48,080 nt of DNA, taken from CAG-1031 sp964556785 (GTDB lineage Bacteria; Bacteroidota; Bacteroidia; Bacteroidales; Muribaculaceae). Each line of letters opens with the position of its first letter. Within the stretch, counting starts at the first letter, position 1. This document shows, in pieces, positions 25,672 through 33,576 of this stretch. The notes below the pieces were generated by a model, which was not told the origin of the DNA, made no database searches, and was given only the letters and a program-made list of their open reading frames with translations. The stretch lies in contig CAZKXM010000004.1 of assembly GCA_964556785.1 (NCBI GenBank), forward strand, positions 1 to 48,080, given 5' to 3'. Made by a program: the position numbers and the translations under genes.

Positions 25672-26921
25672 TTGAGCTGGCTCTTCATGAACCACAGCTG
25701 GTTGAAGTTGATGCCCAGCTTGATATTATAGTAGTTCTCACTGAGGATGGCTGCCGACGAGGTGCCGCGGTGAATCCATTCGAAGCCGAGATTGATCACG
25801 CTTTTCGAGCCCGGAGCAGGGAGGCCGAATCCGCATGCCACCCCGAAGTCTCTCACATTGTAGCTGTTCGTACCGTTGGTCACAACCATGTAGTCGCGTG
25901 TGTAGTGGCCGCCGAGGCGGTAGGTGATGCGCTGCAGGTAGTTTCCGCGCTGGCGGGGTTGCCACGATGCTCCGGCTGCCATTTTATAGCGGTTGGCGAA
26001 TCGGTTGTCGACAAATCCCTCCATGCCCTGCATCTTCACTTTTCCCCATGGCTGGTAGGTGAAATCGACCTCGGCAGTGACACCTCCGCTCCATTCATAG
26101 CTCAGGCCTGCGCCCCAGGTTTCAGGGAGGGAATAATTGCCCTTGAGCGAGGTGTAGTTGAGAGTGTCGGGCTTCTGGTCGGTGTTGAGAAGATATTTCT
26201 GGATCCAGGTGTGGCCCAGGAGGGTCTTTTTGGGTGAATAGGTGAGGCCGGCGGTGATGCGGTGGTTGCGCACAGGGCTGAAGCTGTACTGGGCGCCGAA
26301 CTGGAGATGGTAATCGCGCACCTCCATCACCTGCTCGAACAGGGCGGTTGACGAGGCATTGAACGCATACACATCATGATAGGTTGTGCCGAAAAGATAG
26401 GCTATGTTGGCGCCGATCGAAAGGCCTTTGGCAATACGGCCGGCAATGCCGGCGTTGAGCATGCTCATGCCACCCACGCCTTCGTGGCTGCTGCTGCCGT
26501 TGTCGATTTTCGAACCGAAGGCGTAGCCCACTGTCGAGTAGGGGAGCAGGCCTATGCTCATGCCCATGTAGCGGCCCAGGGGAAACTGCATGGTGATGTA
26601 GTCGAGGCCGCCGCCTGTCGACTTGCGCGAGGCTGAGCCCTCCTTAGCGTGGATGAATGATAGGTCGACCCCCATGTCAAACAGGAAGGTGAGAGTGTCG
26701 GCCATGGCGTAGCTCGCGGGATTCATCACGTTGATCTGACGGCCCGAGCGCATGGCGTAGCCCACACCGCCCATCTGGGTCTGCGCAGCCGTGGCGTTGT
26801 CGTTGAGAAGGCCGTAGCCGAAGCGCGAGTAAGGGCTGTTGGTGTCTTGGGCAGCGACGGGGAGGGCGCCGGCAATGATTGCCGTCAGGAGCAACAGCAA
26901 TGACAGTTTATGATTCTTCAT
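25668..26921 (-). CDS. Outer-membrane beta-barrel protein of unknown function
   Basis: The 417-residue protein has a signal peptide (about 1-24, ending PVAAQ) followed by DTNSPYSRFGYGLL and a run of beta strands rich in glycine and aromatics (GGVGYAMRSGRQINVMNPASYAMADTL is a recurrent family opening). It is reminiscent of FadL/OmpP1-type barrels in Bacteroidetes, but I do not see a full match. It ends INFNQLWFMKSQLK. It sits between coaX (14 bp overlap at its start) and lptC (ATGA overlap at its stop). This placement beside lptC is usual in Bacteroidales and may indicate a role in envelope biogenesis (inference). Confidence 0.85.
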   Translation of the reverse strand: MKNHKLSLLLLLTAIIAGALPVAAQDTNSPYSRFGYGLLNDNATAAQTQMGGVGYAMRSGRQINVMNPASYAMADTLTFLFDMGVDLSFIHAKEGSASRKSTGGGLDYITMQFPLGRYMGMSIGLLPYSTVGYAFGSKIDNGSSSHEGVGGMSMLNAGIAGRIAKGLSIGANIAYLFGTTYHDVYAFNASSTALFEQVMEVRDYHLQFGAQYSFSPVRNHRITAGLTYSPKKTLLGHTWIQKYLLNTDQKPDTLNYTSLKGNYSLPETWGAGLSYEWSGGVTAEVDFTYQPWGKVKMQGMEGFVDNRFANRYKMAAGASWQPRQRGNYLQRITYRLGGHYTRDYMVVTNGTNSYNVRDFGVACGFGLPAPGSKSVINLGFEWIHRGTSSAAILSENYYNIKLGINFNQLWFMKSQLK

Positions 26922-27651
26922 TGTAAGACAGTATTCGGTTTAATCCGCGGCCCACAAGGTCAACATCGTGGATCACGGTGCATGATTTCAGAAGCGGAAT
27001 GATTGCCGGTGCGTCGCCGCCGGTAACGACAACGGTGGCACCGTTGAGGCGCGAGTTGTAAAACTCTATTTCGGCCACAATCCCCAGCATGGCGCCCTTG
27101 ATCATCGCATCGGCCGTTGAGGTGCCGAACGGCTGGCGGGCAAGCTCGCTGCCGGGGTGAGTGAGCGGGGTGAGGTCAGGCAGACGGGATGTGCCAGCTG
27201 CGAGCGACTGAAGCCTGAGCCTCAGGCCGGGAGCAATGTTTCCTCCGGCGAAAGTGGCATCGGCGCTGACATGGTCGTAGGTGGCGGCGGTGCCCAGATC
27301 GGCCACAAGAAGCTCGCGCCCGGGAGCGAGGAGGGAGGCCCCTACTGCCGCGGCAAGGCGGTCGAGCCCGAGAGTGGCGGCCGACGTGTAGGCGTTGCGC
27401 AGAGGGGTGGGGGTGGTGTGACTCAAAACCGTCACATCGGGAATAACCTTCTGCAGCTGATCGACAAACATGGGCCCGACGGCGCGGACAGAGCAGACAA
27501 TAGCCCGGTTTACTGCGGATGGGCCTATCAGATCCTTGATTACAGCTATGTCGGGCTCGCTCATTGTGGCTGCACGGCAAAAGGTGTCGCCCTGCCAAAG
27601 CGATGCTTTTGTCGAAGTGTTGCCTATGTCGATTGCGAGCCTTGTGTTCAT
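26908..27651 (-). CDS. coaX: Type III pantothenate kinase
   Basis: CoaX phosphorylates pantothenate, the first step of coenzyme A synthesis, and unlike CoaA is not inhibited by CoA. The 247-residue protein shows the ASKHA-fold motifs: AIDIGNTSTKASLW (phosphate 1, Asp8), TLGLDRLAAAVGA (GxDR, substrate loop), VADLGTAATYDHV (phosphate 2) and GGNIAPGLRLRLQSL, with VVVTGGDAPAI near the end. Length is normal for the family. It overlaps the preceding small membrane protein stop by 4 bp and the next gene by 14 bp, so it is within the ftsB-to-rsmF operon. Confidence 0.95.
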   Translation of the reverse strand: MNTRLAIDIGNTSTKASLWQGDTFCRAATMSEPDIAVIKDLIGPSAVNRAIVCSVRAVGPMFVDQLQKVIPDVTVLSHTTPTPLRNAYTSAATLGLDRLAAAVGASLLAPGRELLVADLGTAATYDHVSADATFAGGNIAPGLRLRLQSLAAGTSRLPDLTPLTHPGSELARQPFGTSTADAMIKGAMLGIVAEIEFYNSRLNGATVVVTGGDAPAIIPLLKSCTVIHDVDLVGRGLNRILSYNEES

Positions 27652-28034
27652 TTGCTGTTCTTAAGGCGGGGTATCATCAGGGAGGTGTAGAATGTCAGGA
27701 CTCCTCCGGCAAGAGTGAACGCAATCCAGTCGGTGTGACCCACGTTTCGCAGATACATGAACAGGGCACCGATGCCAAACATCAGGGCGCTCCAGGTTTC
27801 GAGGCGTTTCATGCGCTGCAGCCTCACCGGCTCGCCGGGATCGGGCTTGACGGCAAAGCGCTCGGTGAGGCGCCCGGCAATGGCAAGGGCTGCGCCGACG
27901 GTGTAGACAATGCGCGTTGTGGTGAAGCCATCGGGTGCCAACAGGGGCATGGCTGTGGCGACGAGCACTATTATCAGCCCGAGGTTAGCCATAATGCTGG
28001 CTGTGCGCTGTAAGGACGATGTTCCTGAACTCAT
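27648..28034 (-). CDS. Small four-helix membrane protein, function unknown
   Basis: A 128-residue protein with four hydrophobic segments (about 14-33, 39-55, 84-99 and 107-121) and a charged loop ERFAVKPDPGEPVRLQRMKRLET between the second and third. I chose the ATG at 28032-28034 (MSSGTSSLQ); an upstream extension in the same frame would run through the end of ftsB and is not protein-like. It lies 16 bp after ftsB and overlaps coaX by 4 bp. This gene order is seen in other Bacteroidales, so it is probably real. No family is recognised. Confidence 0.8.
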   Translation of the reverse strand: MSSGTSSLQRTASIMANLGLIIVLVATAMPLLAPDGFTTTRIVYTVGAALAIAGRLTERFAVKPDPGEPVRLQRMKRLETWSALMFGIGALFMYLRNVGHTDWIAFTLAGGVLTFYTSLMIPRLKNSK

Positions 28035-28050
28035 AGCCGGTTGACGGATT

Positions 28051-28353
28051 TCATTCAAAAAGATAGATGTCTTCGCTGGAACGCTGCATGTGATATTGCT
28101 CGCGAACGATTTTCTCCATTGTCCGCGCATCGGTTTCGAGGCGCATGTTGAGCTGTTGATAATGGACGAGGGTGTCGCGATAATCGCGGATTTCAGCCTG
28201 AAGGCGCTCGATTTCGCGCTCCAGCTCGTGGGTGCGCATAACGGAATTGTCGTTAAGGAACACCACGAACACCACAGCTGCCGCAACGGCGAGCAGTGTG
28301 AACGAGAAATAGCGTCGGCACCATTGCCAGGTGCGGGTCAGTCGGCTGTTCAT
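28051..28353 (-). CDS. ftsB: Septum formation initiator family protein, FtsB/DivIC
   Basis: The 100-residue protein has the FtsB/DivIC layout: short cytoplasmic N-terminus (about 1-17), one transmembrane helix (YFSFTLLAVAAAVVFVVFL, about 15-33), then a periplasmic coiled coil (HELEREIERLQAEIRDYRDTL, about 42-62) and the C-terminal motif ARTMEKIVREQYHMQRSSEDIYLF. The last part matches the conserved EKIAREKYGMxxxxExIY-type end of Bacteroidetes homologues. FtsB joins FtsL and FtsQ to recruit and activate the division septum synthase. It is the first gene of an operon with a consensus promoter at 28374-28405. Confidence 0.9.
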   Translation of the reverse strand: MNSRLTRTWQWCRRYFSFTLLAVAAAVVFVVFLNDNSVMRTHELEREIERLQAEIRDYRDTLVHYQQLNMRLETDARTMEKIVREQYHMQRSSEDIYLFE

Positions 28354-28373
28354 TCCAGAGAGATTTTATAACG

Positions 28374-28405
28374 CAAAGATAGCAAGTTATCGCCGAATTG
28401 ACAAA
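28374..28405 (-). promoter_or_regulatory. Promoter of the ftsB-to-rsmF operon
   Basis: On the minus strand TTTG (28405-28402) and TATCTTTG (28381-28374) are separated by 20 bp, a full consensus match. Transcription would start near 28367, about 14 nt before the ftsB ATG. The promoter lies in the 79-bp gap after the lptD stop. Confidence 0.8.
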
Positions 28406-28432
28406 AATTCGGGCCGGTGATCAGACACGCTC

Positions 28433-31345
28433 TCAGTACCAGGTGATGCCGTTTGAGGTCGACGAGCGTTTGTCGTACTTGAGGTCGGAGAGGAGCGACG
28501 ATTTGACGGCTATGTTAAACGAGTAGCTCTTGTAAGGACCGACGGGCACGAAGCTTGCGCGCATGGCCCAGCAGTGCATGTCGCGCGAGATGTTGCAGTT
28601 CATGTAGGCGATGCGCTTGGTGTCGAAGTTATAGCTGGCTGAGAATGAGAAGTTCCAGTTTTTGGTGGGCCTGATCGAGCCAGAGAACGACAGATTCTGT
28701 GTGAGCCGCCCTTTGTATTCCATCTTGCGGGTGTCAAACTCGCCGTAGGCATAGCCGATGGAGTAGTTGACCGACAGGCTCCAGGGGCATTCCCATTTCA
28801 TGTAGCCGTCGGCATCAAACTCGGCATCGCCGCCGGCCGACAGATCGTCTGAAGGCGGGCGCGACATGTAGTCGGACGTGTCTTCGGCAAACAGATCGGC
28901 CTCGGTTTCCTGATTCTTCTTCTTTTTGTCGGTTGTCTTTTTGCGGCGGAAGGTGTCGTTGGTGAATGTGTAGCTGAACGATGTTCCGGCGCTCGACAGG
29001 CGCGCCCATCCTTTGCCGGCGCTCCAGCGGGGAATGTTGACTCGCACGGGAGTGCCCGAGGGGCTGAGCTGGTAGGTGTAGACATCCCATGTGCCTGAAA
29101 CGTTGAGGTTGAAGTTCTTGGCCAGGCGCAGGAGCACCGAGGTGTTGATGTTGCTCCAGTTGAGCGAGTCGGCGGCGAAGTTGTAGCTCTGGCCGATGAC
29201 GAAGTTCTCGATCAGCGATATTTTTTTCTCGCCGATGGAGTCGTTGTCAGATCTCACTTTCATCTCGAGGTTGTTGGCTAGTTGGACGCTCACAGTGCCC
29301 GACCGTCCTTGCGAGGGCACTCCGAAAAGGGCGTTGGGGAAGTAGGAGTAGGTGCGCGATTGCGGGTTGCCGGCGGCATCGATGTAGCTGTAGTTGCCGT
29401 AGTAACCGAAAAAGGATGAGCCGAAGTCAGGCGCGCCGCTGAATGTGATCGTTGGCGTGAGCACGTGGCGAATCATCTTCACCTTGTTGCCTAAGAAGGG
29501 GAGAGGCTGATAGAAACCGTAGAGCTTTGTATCGAGCGAGATCGAGGCGTTGAAATCCCAGACGTTGTAGAAGCTGTAGGATGTGTCGCACACTTCAACC
29601 GAAGCGTTGGGATCCCACTGGCGGCGCACCTTGCTGGTGTACATTCGGTCGGTGAGCTGTACCGACGGGGTGAGGTTGATGTAGTTGAACAGGCTGAATG
29701 TAGCCGAGATGGGCACTGAGTGTTTGAAGCCGTTGCGCCAGTCCTTGATCAGATTCTTCTTGAAAAACTGGCTTTGCTTGGCTGTCAATGAATTATTGAA
29801 CTGGCCTGAATAGCTCAGCTTTATCTTCTCATACCAGCGCTCGGCGCCTACGGCTTTCTTGCGCTTGAAAGGCGCTATCTGGCTGAGCGAGACGGTGATG
29901 TTGGGGAACGAGACCGCCAGGGTTGAGTCCTGGGTGCGCTGACTCACGTTGGCCGTTGCTGAGAACGACCATTTCGACCCCTGAGGGCGGTAGGTCATGT
30001 TGACGGTCGAGCTCTTGGTGTTCTCGGTAAAGGCGTTGGAGTAGTAGGAGTTGAGGTCGTTTCGGGTGTAACCGCTGGTGGTGTAGTTCACACTGGCCGA
30101 GAAATTGAGGCTCGGATTTGCTTTCTGGTCCTGAGTGTGGCTCCAGAGCACCTGGAAGTTGGTTTGCTGCGAATAGTCGGGCATCCCCTTGTCGCCGTAA
30201 ATCGATTTCAGGTAGGAGATGTTGAACGAGCCGCTGAATTTGTAACGTTTCACATAGGCGCTCCTTGCCTGTAGGCCCCACGAGCCTTTGGTGTAGATCT
30301 CGCCGGTGAGGGCCATGTCGACATAATCGCTGATGGCGAAATAATAGCCGCCGTCGCGCATGTAGAAGCCTCGCTTGTAGTCTTCGCCAAACGAAGGAAA
30401 GATTATGCCCGACGAATATTTGTCGCTGAACGGGAAGTAGCCGAAGGGCACAGCCAGAGGAAGGGGCACACCCTCGAGCACCATGTAGGCCGGGCCCGAC
30501 ACAACATCTTTGCCGGGCCTCACCTTGGCCTGTGTGAGCTGGAGCCAGAAGTGGGGATCCTGATGCTCGTCGCAGGTGGTGTAGCGTCCGTTCTGAACGT
30601 AGAAGGTTGTTTCGTCGATCTTCTTTGTCTGGCCGCCGGTGAGATAGCCTTCGCCCTGCTGGGTCACTACATCGGTGATGAAACCCTTTGAGGTGCGGAA
30701 GTTATAGCGCATTGTCTGCGATTCATAGCTTGTGCCGTTGTCGGTAAACACGGGCGAGCCTGTCACTTCGCCGGTTGTTGTGTCGACCGCCCCGACGGCA
30801 TAGACGGTGCTGGTGCGGGTGTCCATCTGAATTTCGTTGGCCTTGAGCTCGATGTTGCCGTAGGTAACCTCGCTCGGGCCATACATGCGGGCTTCGTTGC
30901 GCCCGATGAGGATCATTGAATCGGCCGACTTGAAGTCAACGCGGTTGTCGAGATCTCCTTTCACCCTCACAATCCGCTTGCCGCTCTGTGCGGCGGTGGC
31001 CTCGGGATCTATGCGCACGCGGCTCAGGCGGGTTCGCGGGCGGAATGTGCGCGCCGGCGCGGTGGAGTCGGCAGTGAGAGTGTCGGCAAGGAGAGAGTCG
31101 GCCGCGGCTGCTTCGAGGGCTGCCGTGAGCAGCGAATCGACGGGAGGCGCGAGGGGAATGGTGTCAGTCGTGGCCACGAGAGAATCGGCTGCGGGAAATA
31201 ATTCTGCGGCCGGAGGCGCGGTCACGACGGTGTCGCCGGCAGGTGCATCAGGCAGCACGGGATCGGTCGACACCAGCGACGACCCCATTGCCGAGAGCAC
31301 CATCAGGCATGCCGTGACGACTATGTAGACCTGCGAGGTTCTCAA
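28433..31345 (-). CDS. lptD: LPS assembly outer-membrane protein LptD (OstA-like)
   Basis: LptD inserts lipopolysaccharide into the outer leaflet of the outer membrane. The 970-residue protein has an N-terminal export signal (about 1-25), a low-complexity Ala/Asp/Thr-rich linker (about 30-105), then an OstA/jellyroll N-terminal domain (about 125-260: KSADSMILIGRNEARMYG, YGNIELKANEIQMD, YESQTMRYNFRTSKGFITDV). From there to the end it is a large beta-barrel. The conserved segment VPFGYFPFSDKYSSGIIFPSFGED (about 305-330) is the barrel entry typical of the Bacteroidetes LptD group. The start is TTG at 31343-31345: there is an in-frame stop shortly upstream, and the next ATG would remove the signal sequence. 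It is in its own transcription unit, separate from lptC. Confidence 0.92.
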   Translation of the reverse strand: MRTSQVYIVVTACLMVLSAMGSSLVSTDPVLPDAPAGDTVVTAPPAAELFPAADSLVATTDTIPLAPPVDSLLTAALEAAAADSLLADTLTADSTAPARTFRPRTRLSRVRIDPEATAAQSGKRIVRVKGDLDNRVDFKSADSMILIGRNEARMYGPSEVTYGNIELKANEIQMDTRTSTVYAVGAVDTTTGEVTGSPVFTDNGTSYESQTMRYNFRTSKGFITDVVTQQGEGYLTGGQTKKIDETTFYVQNGRYTTCDEHQDPHFWLQLTQAKVRPGKDVVSGPAYMVLEGVPLPLAVPFGYFPFSDKYSSGIIFPSFGEDYKRGFYMRDGGYYFAISDYVDMALTGEIYTKGSWGLQARSAYVKRYKFSGSFNISYLKSIYGDKGMPDYSQQTNFQVLWSHTQDQKANPSLNFSASVNYTTSGYTRNDLNSYYSNAFTENTKSSTVNMTYRPQGSKWSFSATANVSQRTQDSTLAVSFPNITVSLSQIAPFKRKKAVGAERWYEKIKLSYSGQFNNSLTAKQSQFFKKNLIKDWRNGFKHSVPISATFSLFNYINLTPSVQLTDRMYTSKVRRQWDPNASVEVCDTSYSFYNVWDFNASISLDTKLYGFYQPLPFLGNKVKMIRHVLTPTITFSGAPDFGSSFFGYYGNYSYIDAAGNPQSRTYSYFPNALFGVPSQGRSGTVSVQLANNLEMKVRSDNDSIGEKKISLIENFVIGQSYNFAADSLNWSNINTSVLLRLAKNFNLNVSGTWDVYTYQLSPSGTPVRVNIPRWSAGKGWARLSSAGTSFSYTFTNDTFRRKKTTDKKKKNQETEADLFAEDTSDYMSRPPSDDLSAGGDAEFDADGYMKWECPWSLSVNYSIGYAYGEFDTRKMEYKGRLTQNLSFSGSIRPTKNWNFSFSASYNFDTKRIAYMNCNISRDMHCWAMRASFVPVGPYKSYSFNIAVKSSLLSDLKYDKRSSTSNGITWY

Positions 31346-31372
31346 TGTGACTGATCAGTTCGATTTATCTTG

Positions 31373-31408
31373 CAAAGATAAGCATTCCGCTCAGAGCACA
31401 CGGTCAAA
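31373..31408 (-). promoter_or_regulatory. Promoter of lptD
   Basis: On the minus strand TTTG (31408-31405) and TATCTTTG (31380-31373) match the consensus, but the 24-bp spacer is longer than the usual 19-22. Transcription would start near 31366, about 20 nt before the TTG start codon, which supports that start. Confidence 0.6.
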
Positions 31409-31440
31409 TTAACATTTATTGTAAGGATCTATAATGTAGG

Positions 31441-31680
31441 GATCTAAAAAAACGAGGCGGAGAAGCATCACTGCTTCCCCGCTTCCGAAAAATATTGACA
31501 GGATAGAAATAGATGTCAAATACACTTTGCGTAGATACCTCTTGTTTGTCATCTCCAAGATAGAGACAGGGTTACTATCTTATTTTGCAGACGAATAGTT
31601 GTTTTATACTCTGTAACGCTTTTTTAACTTACACTAAAATGAAACTATTCTTTACTCTTCGGATGTTTAATAAGATTATC
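31441..31680 (-). ncRNA. Candidate structured non-coding RNA
   Basis: The 407-bp gap between lptD and the thioesterase gene is AT-rich and has no convincing ORF. On the minus strand it has a promoter match (31687-31716), then two strong stems: GAATAGTT (31650-31643) with AACTATTC (31600-31593), containing an inner TGTAA/TTACA pair; and AAGATAG (31581-31575) with CTATCTT (31563-31557). It ends in a hairpin with a 7-T tail (31446-31482). A transcript of about 230 nt would result. I cannot match it to a known family from memory; 6S RNA was considered, but its long closing stem is not seen. Alternatively this is the 3' UTR of the thioesterase mRNA. Confidence 0.5.
31446..31482 (-). terminator. 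Intrinsic terminator of the candidate RNA / thioesterase transcript
   Basis: On the minus strand GCGGGGAAGC (31482-31473) pairs with GCTTCTCCGC (31466-31457), 9 of 10 bp, with a 6-nt loop, then CTCG and seven T residues (31452-31446). This is a classical terminator. It lies 270 bp past the thioesterase stop. Confidence 0.8.
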
Positions 31681-31686
31681 TGATTG

Positions 31687-31716
31687 CAAATATAATGGAA
31701 TTTTTGTAAAAACAAT
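31687..31716 (-). promoter_or_regulatory. Promoter of the candidate non-coding RNA
   Basis: On the minus strand TATATTTG (31694-31687) fully matches the -7 consensus and ATTG (31716-31713) is a 3-of-4 match at -33, with an 18-bp spacer. AT-rich sequence raises the chance of a random match. Confidence 0.5.
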
Positions 31717-31752
31717 AATAAATCCTAATATTTTTTCAAAAAATTGTGTTGA

Positions 31753-32544
31753 TTACTCTGCGGGTGTTTCATTTTGGTGATATATCGCCATTTCGACAGA
31801 GGGCCTGAAGCGCAGCTTGGCGCTGCAATGGCGCGTATCGCCTCCGCCTGACACAATGTCGATGCTGAACTGCATGGGGTCGGCACAGTCGGAAGCGATC
31901 CTGACCTCTGCGTCTGTTCCATAAGCAGCCTCGCGAAGATATGCTATGTCAAGCCGCTCGATGGCGTGGCTATCGTGCCAATCCATGGTGAAGCAGTTGG
32001 CAATCAGTTCAACATAGCGGGCAGAGTTGACATGGCGGTTGAAGTCGATGTCAGAGTAGGTGAAGCGGTAATCCACCACGCGCTCCGGATTGCTCACGGG
32101 CTTCATGCGTGGCTGCCGGGCGATCGGGCAGCTGCGGCCTGAGACGGCGCACGGATCGAACTCTATCAGAGCCGGATGGCGTGATTCGATGTCAATGCAT
32201 GCCCACATGCTGCGGGCATAACCCATTTCGTTGCCGTGCGAATCGATGATTGCGAAATTGCGTTCGCTCAGACTGCGGTTGACGGTTTCGATCCAGGTGG
32301 CGATGCTGAATGTTTCGTGCATGCGCAGCGGTCGCGACATCTCGATCGACATGCGCGAGAGCACCCACACTTTCCCTTTTTCAATCAGGTTTCTGAACCC
32401 GATGCCGAGAGTGTCGGCATGCGCCGTTGCTGCAAGGATTATGCGCTGCTCGAGCGCGGCCATGCTCAGTTCGCCCCGCGCTCCGGTTTCGGCGGGCGAA
32501 ATGGTGTGGGGCGGCGTCCGGAATTCTGTTACTGAATCTGTCAT
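31753..32544 (-). CDS. Acyl-ACP thioesterase (double hotdog fold)
   Basis: Acyl-ACP thioesterases release fatty acids from acyl carrier protein. The 263-residue protein has two hotdog units. The first spans about 25-140 (ALEQRIILAATAHADTLGIGFRNLIEKGKVWVLSRMSIEM, then WIETVNRSLSERNFAIID). The second spans about 165-255, and its YRFTYSDIDFNRHVNSARYVELI carries the asparagine and histidine of the FatA/FatB-type active site (D-x-N-x-H-V-N). There is no signal peptide, so it is cytoplasmic. It lies downstream of the SusCD operon terminator on the same strand, with no clear promoter of its own; read-through or an atypical promoter is possible. The candidate ncRNA lies immediately downstream. Confidence 0.9.
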   Translation of the reverse strand: MTDSVTEFRTPPHTISPAETGARGELSMAALEQRIILAATAHADTLGIGFRNLIEKGKVWVLSRMSIEMSRPLRMHETFSIATWIETVNRSLSERNFAIIDSHGNEMGYARSMWACIDIESRHPALIEFDPCAVSGRSCPIARQPRMKPVSNPERVVDYRFTYSDIDFNRHVNSARYVELIANCFTMDWHDSHAIERLDIAYLREAAYGTDAEVRIASDCADPMQFSIDIVSGGGDTRHCSAKLRFRPSVEMAIYHQNETPAE

Positions 32545-32567
32545 GGTCAGTGAGGTTGATTGAATGA

Positions 32568-32598
32568 GAAAGGCGGACCGTTTCGCGATCCGCCTTTC
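32568..32598 (-). terminator. Terminator of the SusCD operon
   Basis: GAAAGGCGGA (32568-32577) pairs with TCCGCCTTTC (32589-32598), 10 bp with an 11-nt loop, located 36 bp past the lipoprotein stop. On the minus strand the tail is only moderately T-rich (TTTCTCATTC), so some read-through into the thioesterase gene is possible. Confidence 0.7.
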
Positions 32599-32634
32599 CG
32601 AGTGATTTTGATCTGTTACAGAATTGGGTCTACA

Positions 32635-33546
32635 TCATTCGGGAACGCGCATGAGCGAGAACTGGCCGAACGAGTCGAAGATACCGAGACCTGCCATATT
32701 CTGGTCGAATACATAGACAGTGAAGTCGGTTGAAGAGTTACCGAAGGTAATGGCGGTGAAGTTGGCGTTCCATGAACCGGGCACGGGGTTCACCTCAGTC
32801 GAGCCACTGCCGTTGGTCCAGGCGAAGCGGCCGTAGCCTGTGCCTGAAGCGTTGATGGCATCAGTGTCGTAGAGGAATTCGAGGTAGCCATACTTCTCCT
32901 CTTCATCGTAAACATAGTTGAATGTCATTGTGAGCATGCCGGCAACACCGCTTACGAGAACTGTACCACCGCCGTGTCCGTCGGGCTCACCGAGCTTCAT
33001 TGTAACCTCGTAAACAACGTCGTCGGTGTATTCACCGGTGTCGAAGTTCAGCTTGGTACCGCTGTAGATGTAGTTGCCGGGGAGTTCGGCGTAGGTGGGC
33101 GATGTACCCTTGTCGATGATGGTTACTGTAGTGAAAGAGTTTGCACCGAGATCGCCGCCCTGAACGTCCACGATCTTGACGTTATATGTCATGTCGGGGT
33201 CACCGCCACGGTTGTCGATTGTACGGAATTCAACTTCGGCTGTGTTGGAGTCTTCAGCGATGTTGATGCGGTCGGTTGTGAGATAGTAGCGCTTGTTTTC
33301 GATGGCGGGATTCTCGCCGGTTTCAACGCACTCGATTGTAACGGTTACATAGCCGTTGCGTTCTCCGGTGACGGTGATGGGCACTGTGAAAAGGCCTACA
33401 TTCTCCTTCACATCCATGCTGACTTCACCCATCTCCACGGTTACACCGGGGAGTGTGTTGTAAGTGAAATCCTTGTCATCGTTGTTGGAGCACGCAGAAG
33501 CCATGAGGGCTACGGCTGCGAGGGCAAGATATTTTACTGTTTTCAT
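32635..33546 (-). CDS. SusCD-associated lipoprotein, likely surface glycan-binding (SusE/F position)
   Basis: The 303-residue protein has a lipobox (ALMASAC, lipidated Cys19) followed by SNNDDKD, compatible with surface export. Residues about 35-150 resemble a Calx-beta-type sandwich (GEVSMDVKENVGLFTVPITVTGERNGYVTVTIE, then AEVEFRTIDNRG). The C-terminal half is a separate beta domain of unknown type (ELPGNYIYSGTKLNFDTGEYTDDVVYEV, DGHGGGTVLVSGVAG). It follows susD by 30 bp, the usual place of a surface lipoprotein that binds the substrate of the SusCD pair. The ligand is not predictable. Downstream terminator at 32568-32598. Confidence 0.8.
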   Translation of the reverse strand: MKTVKYLALAAVALMASACSNNDDKDFTYNTLPGVTVEMGEVSMDVKENVGLFTVPITVTGERNGYVTVTIECVETGENPAIENKRYYLTTDRINIAEDSNTAEVEFRTIDNRGGDPDMTYNVKIVDVQGGDLGANSFTTVTIIDKGTSPTYAELPGNYIYSGTKLNFDTGEYTDDVVYEVTMKLGEPDGHGGGTVLVSGVAGMLTMTFNYVYDEEEKYGYLEFLYDTDAINASGTGYGRFAWTNGSGSTEVNPVPGSWNANFTAITFGNSSTDFTVYVFDQNMAGLGIFDSFGQFSLMRVPE

Positions 33547-33576
33547 TTTTGTCTTGAATAATCTAAATGTGGGTGA

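Noticed and set aside
31441..31680. 6S RNA identity for the candidate RNA
   Set aside because: No long terminal closing stem with a central bubble could be drawn; only local stems are visible.
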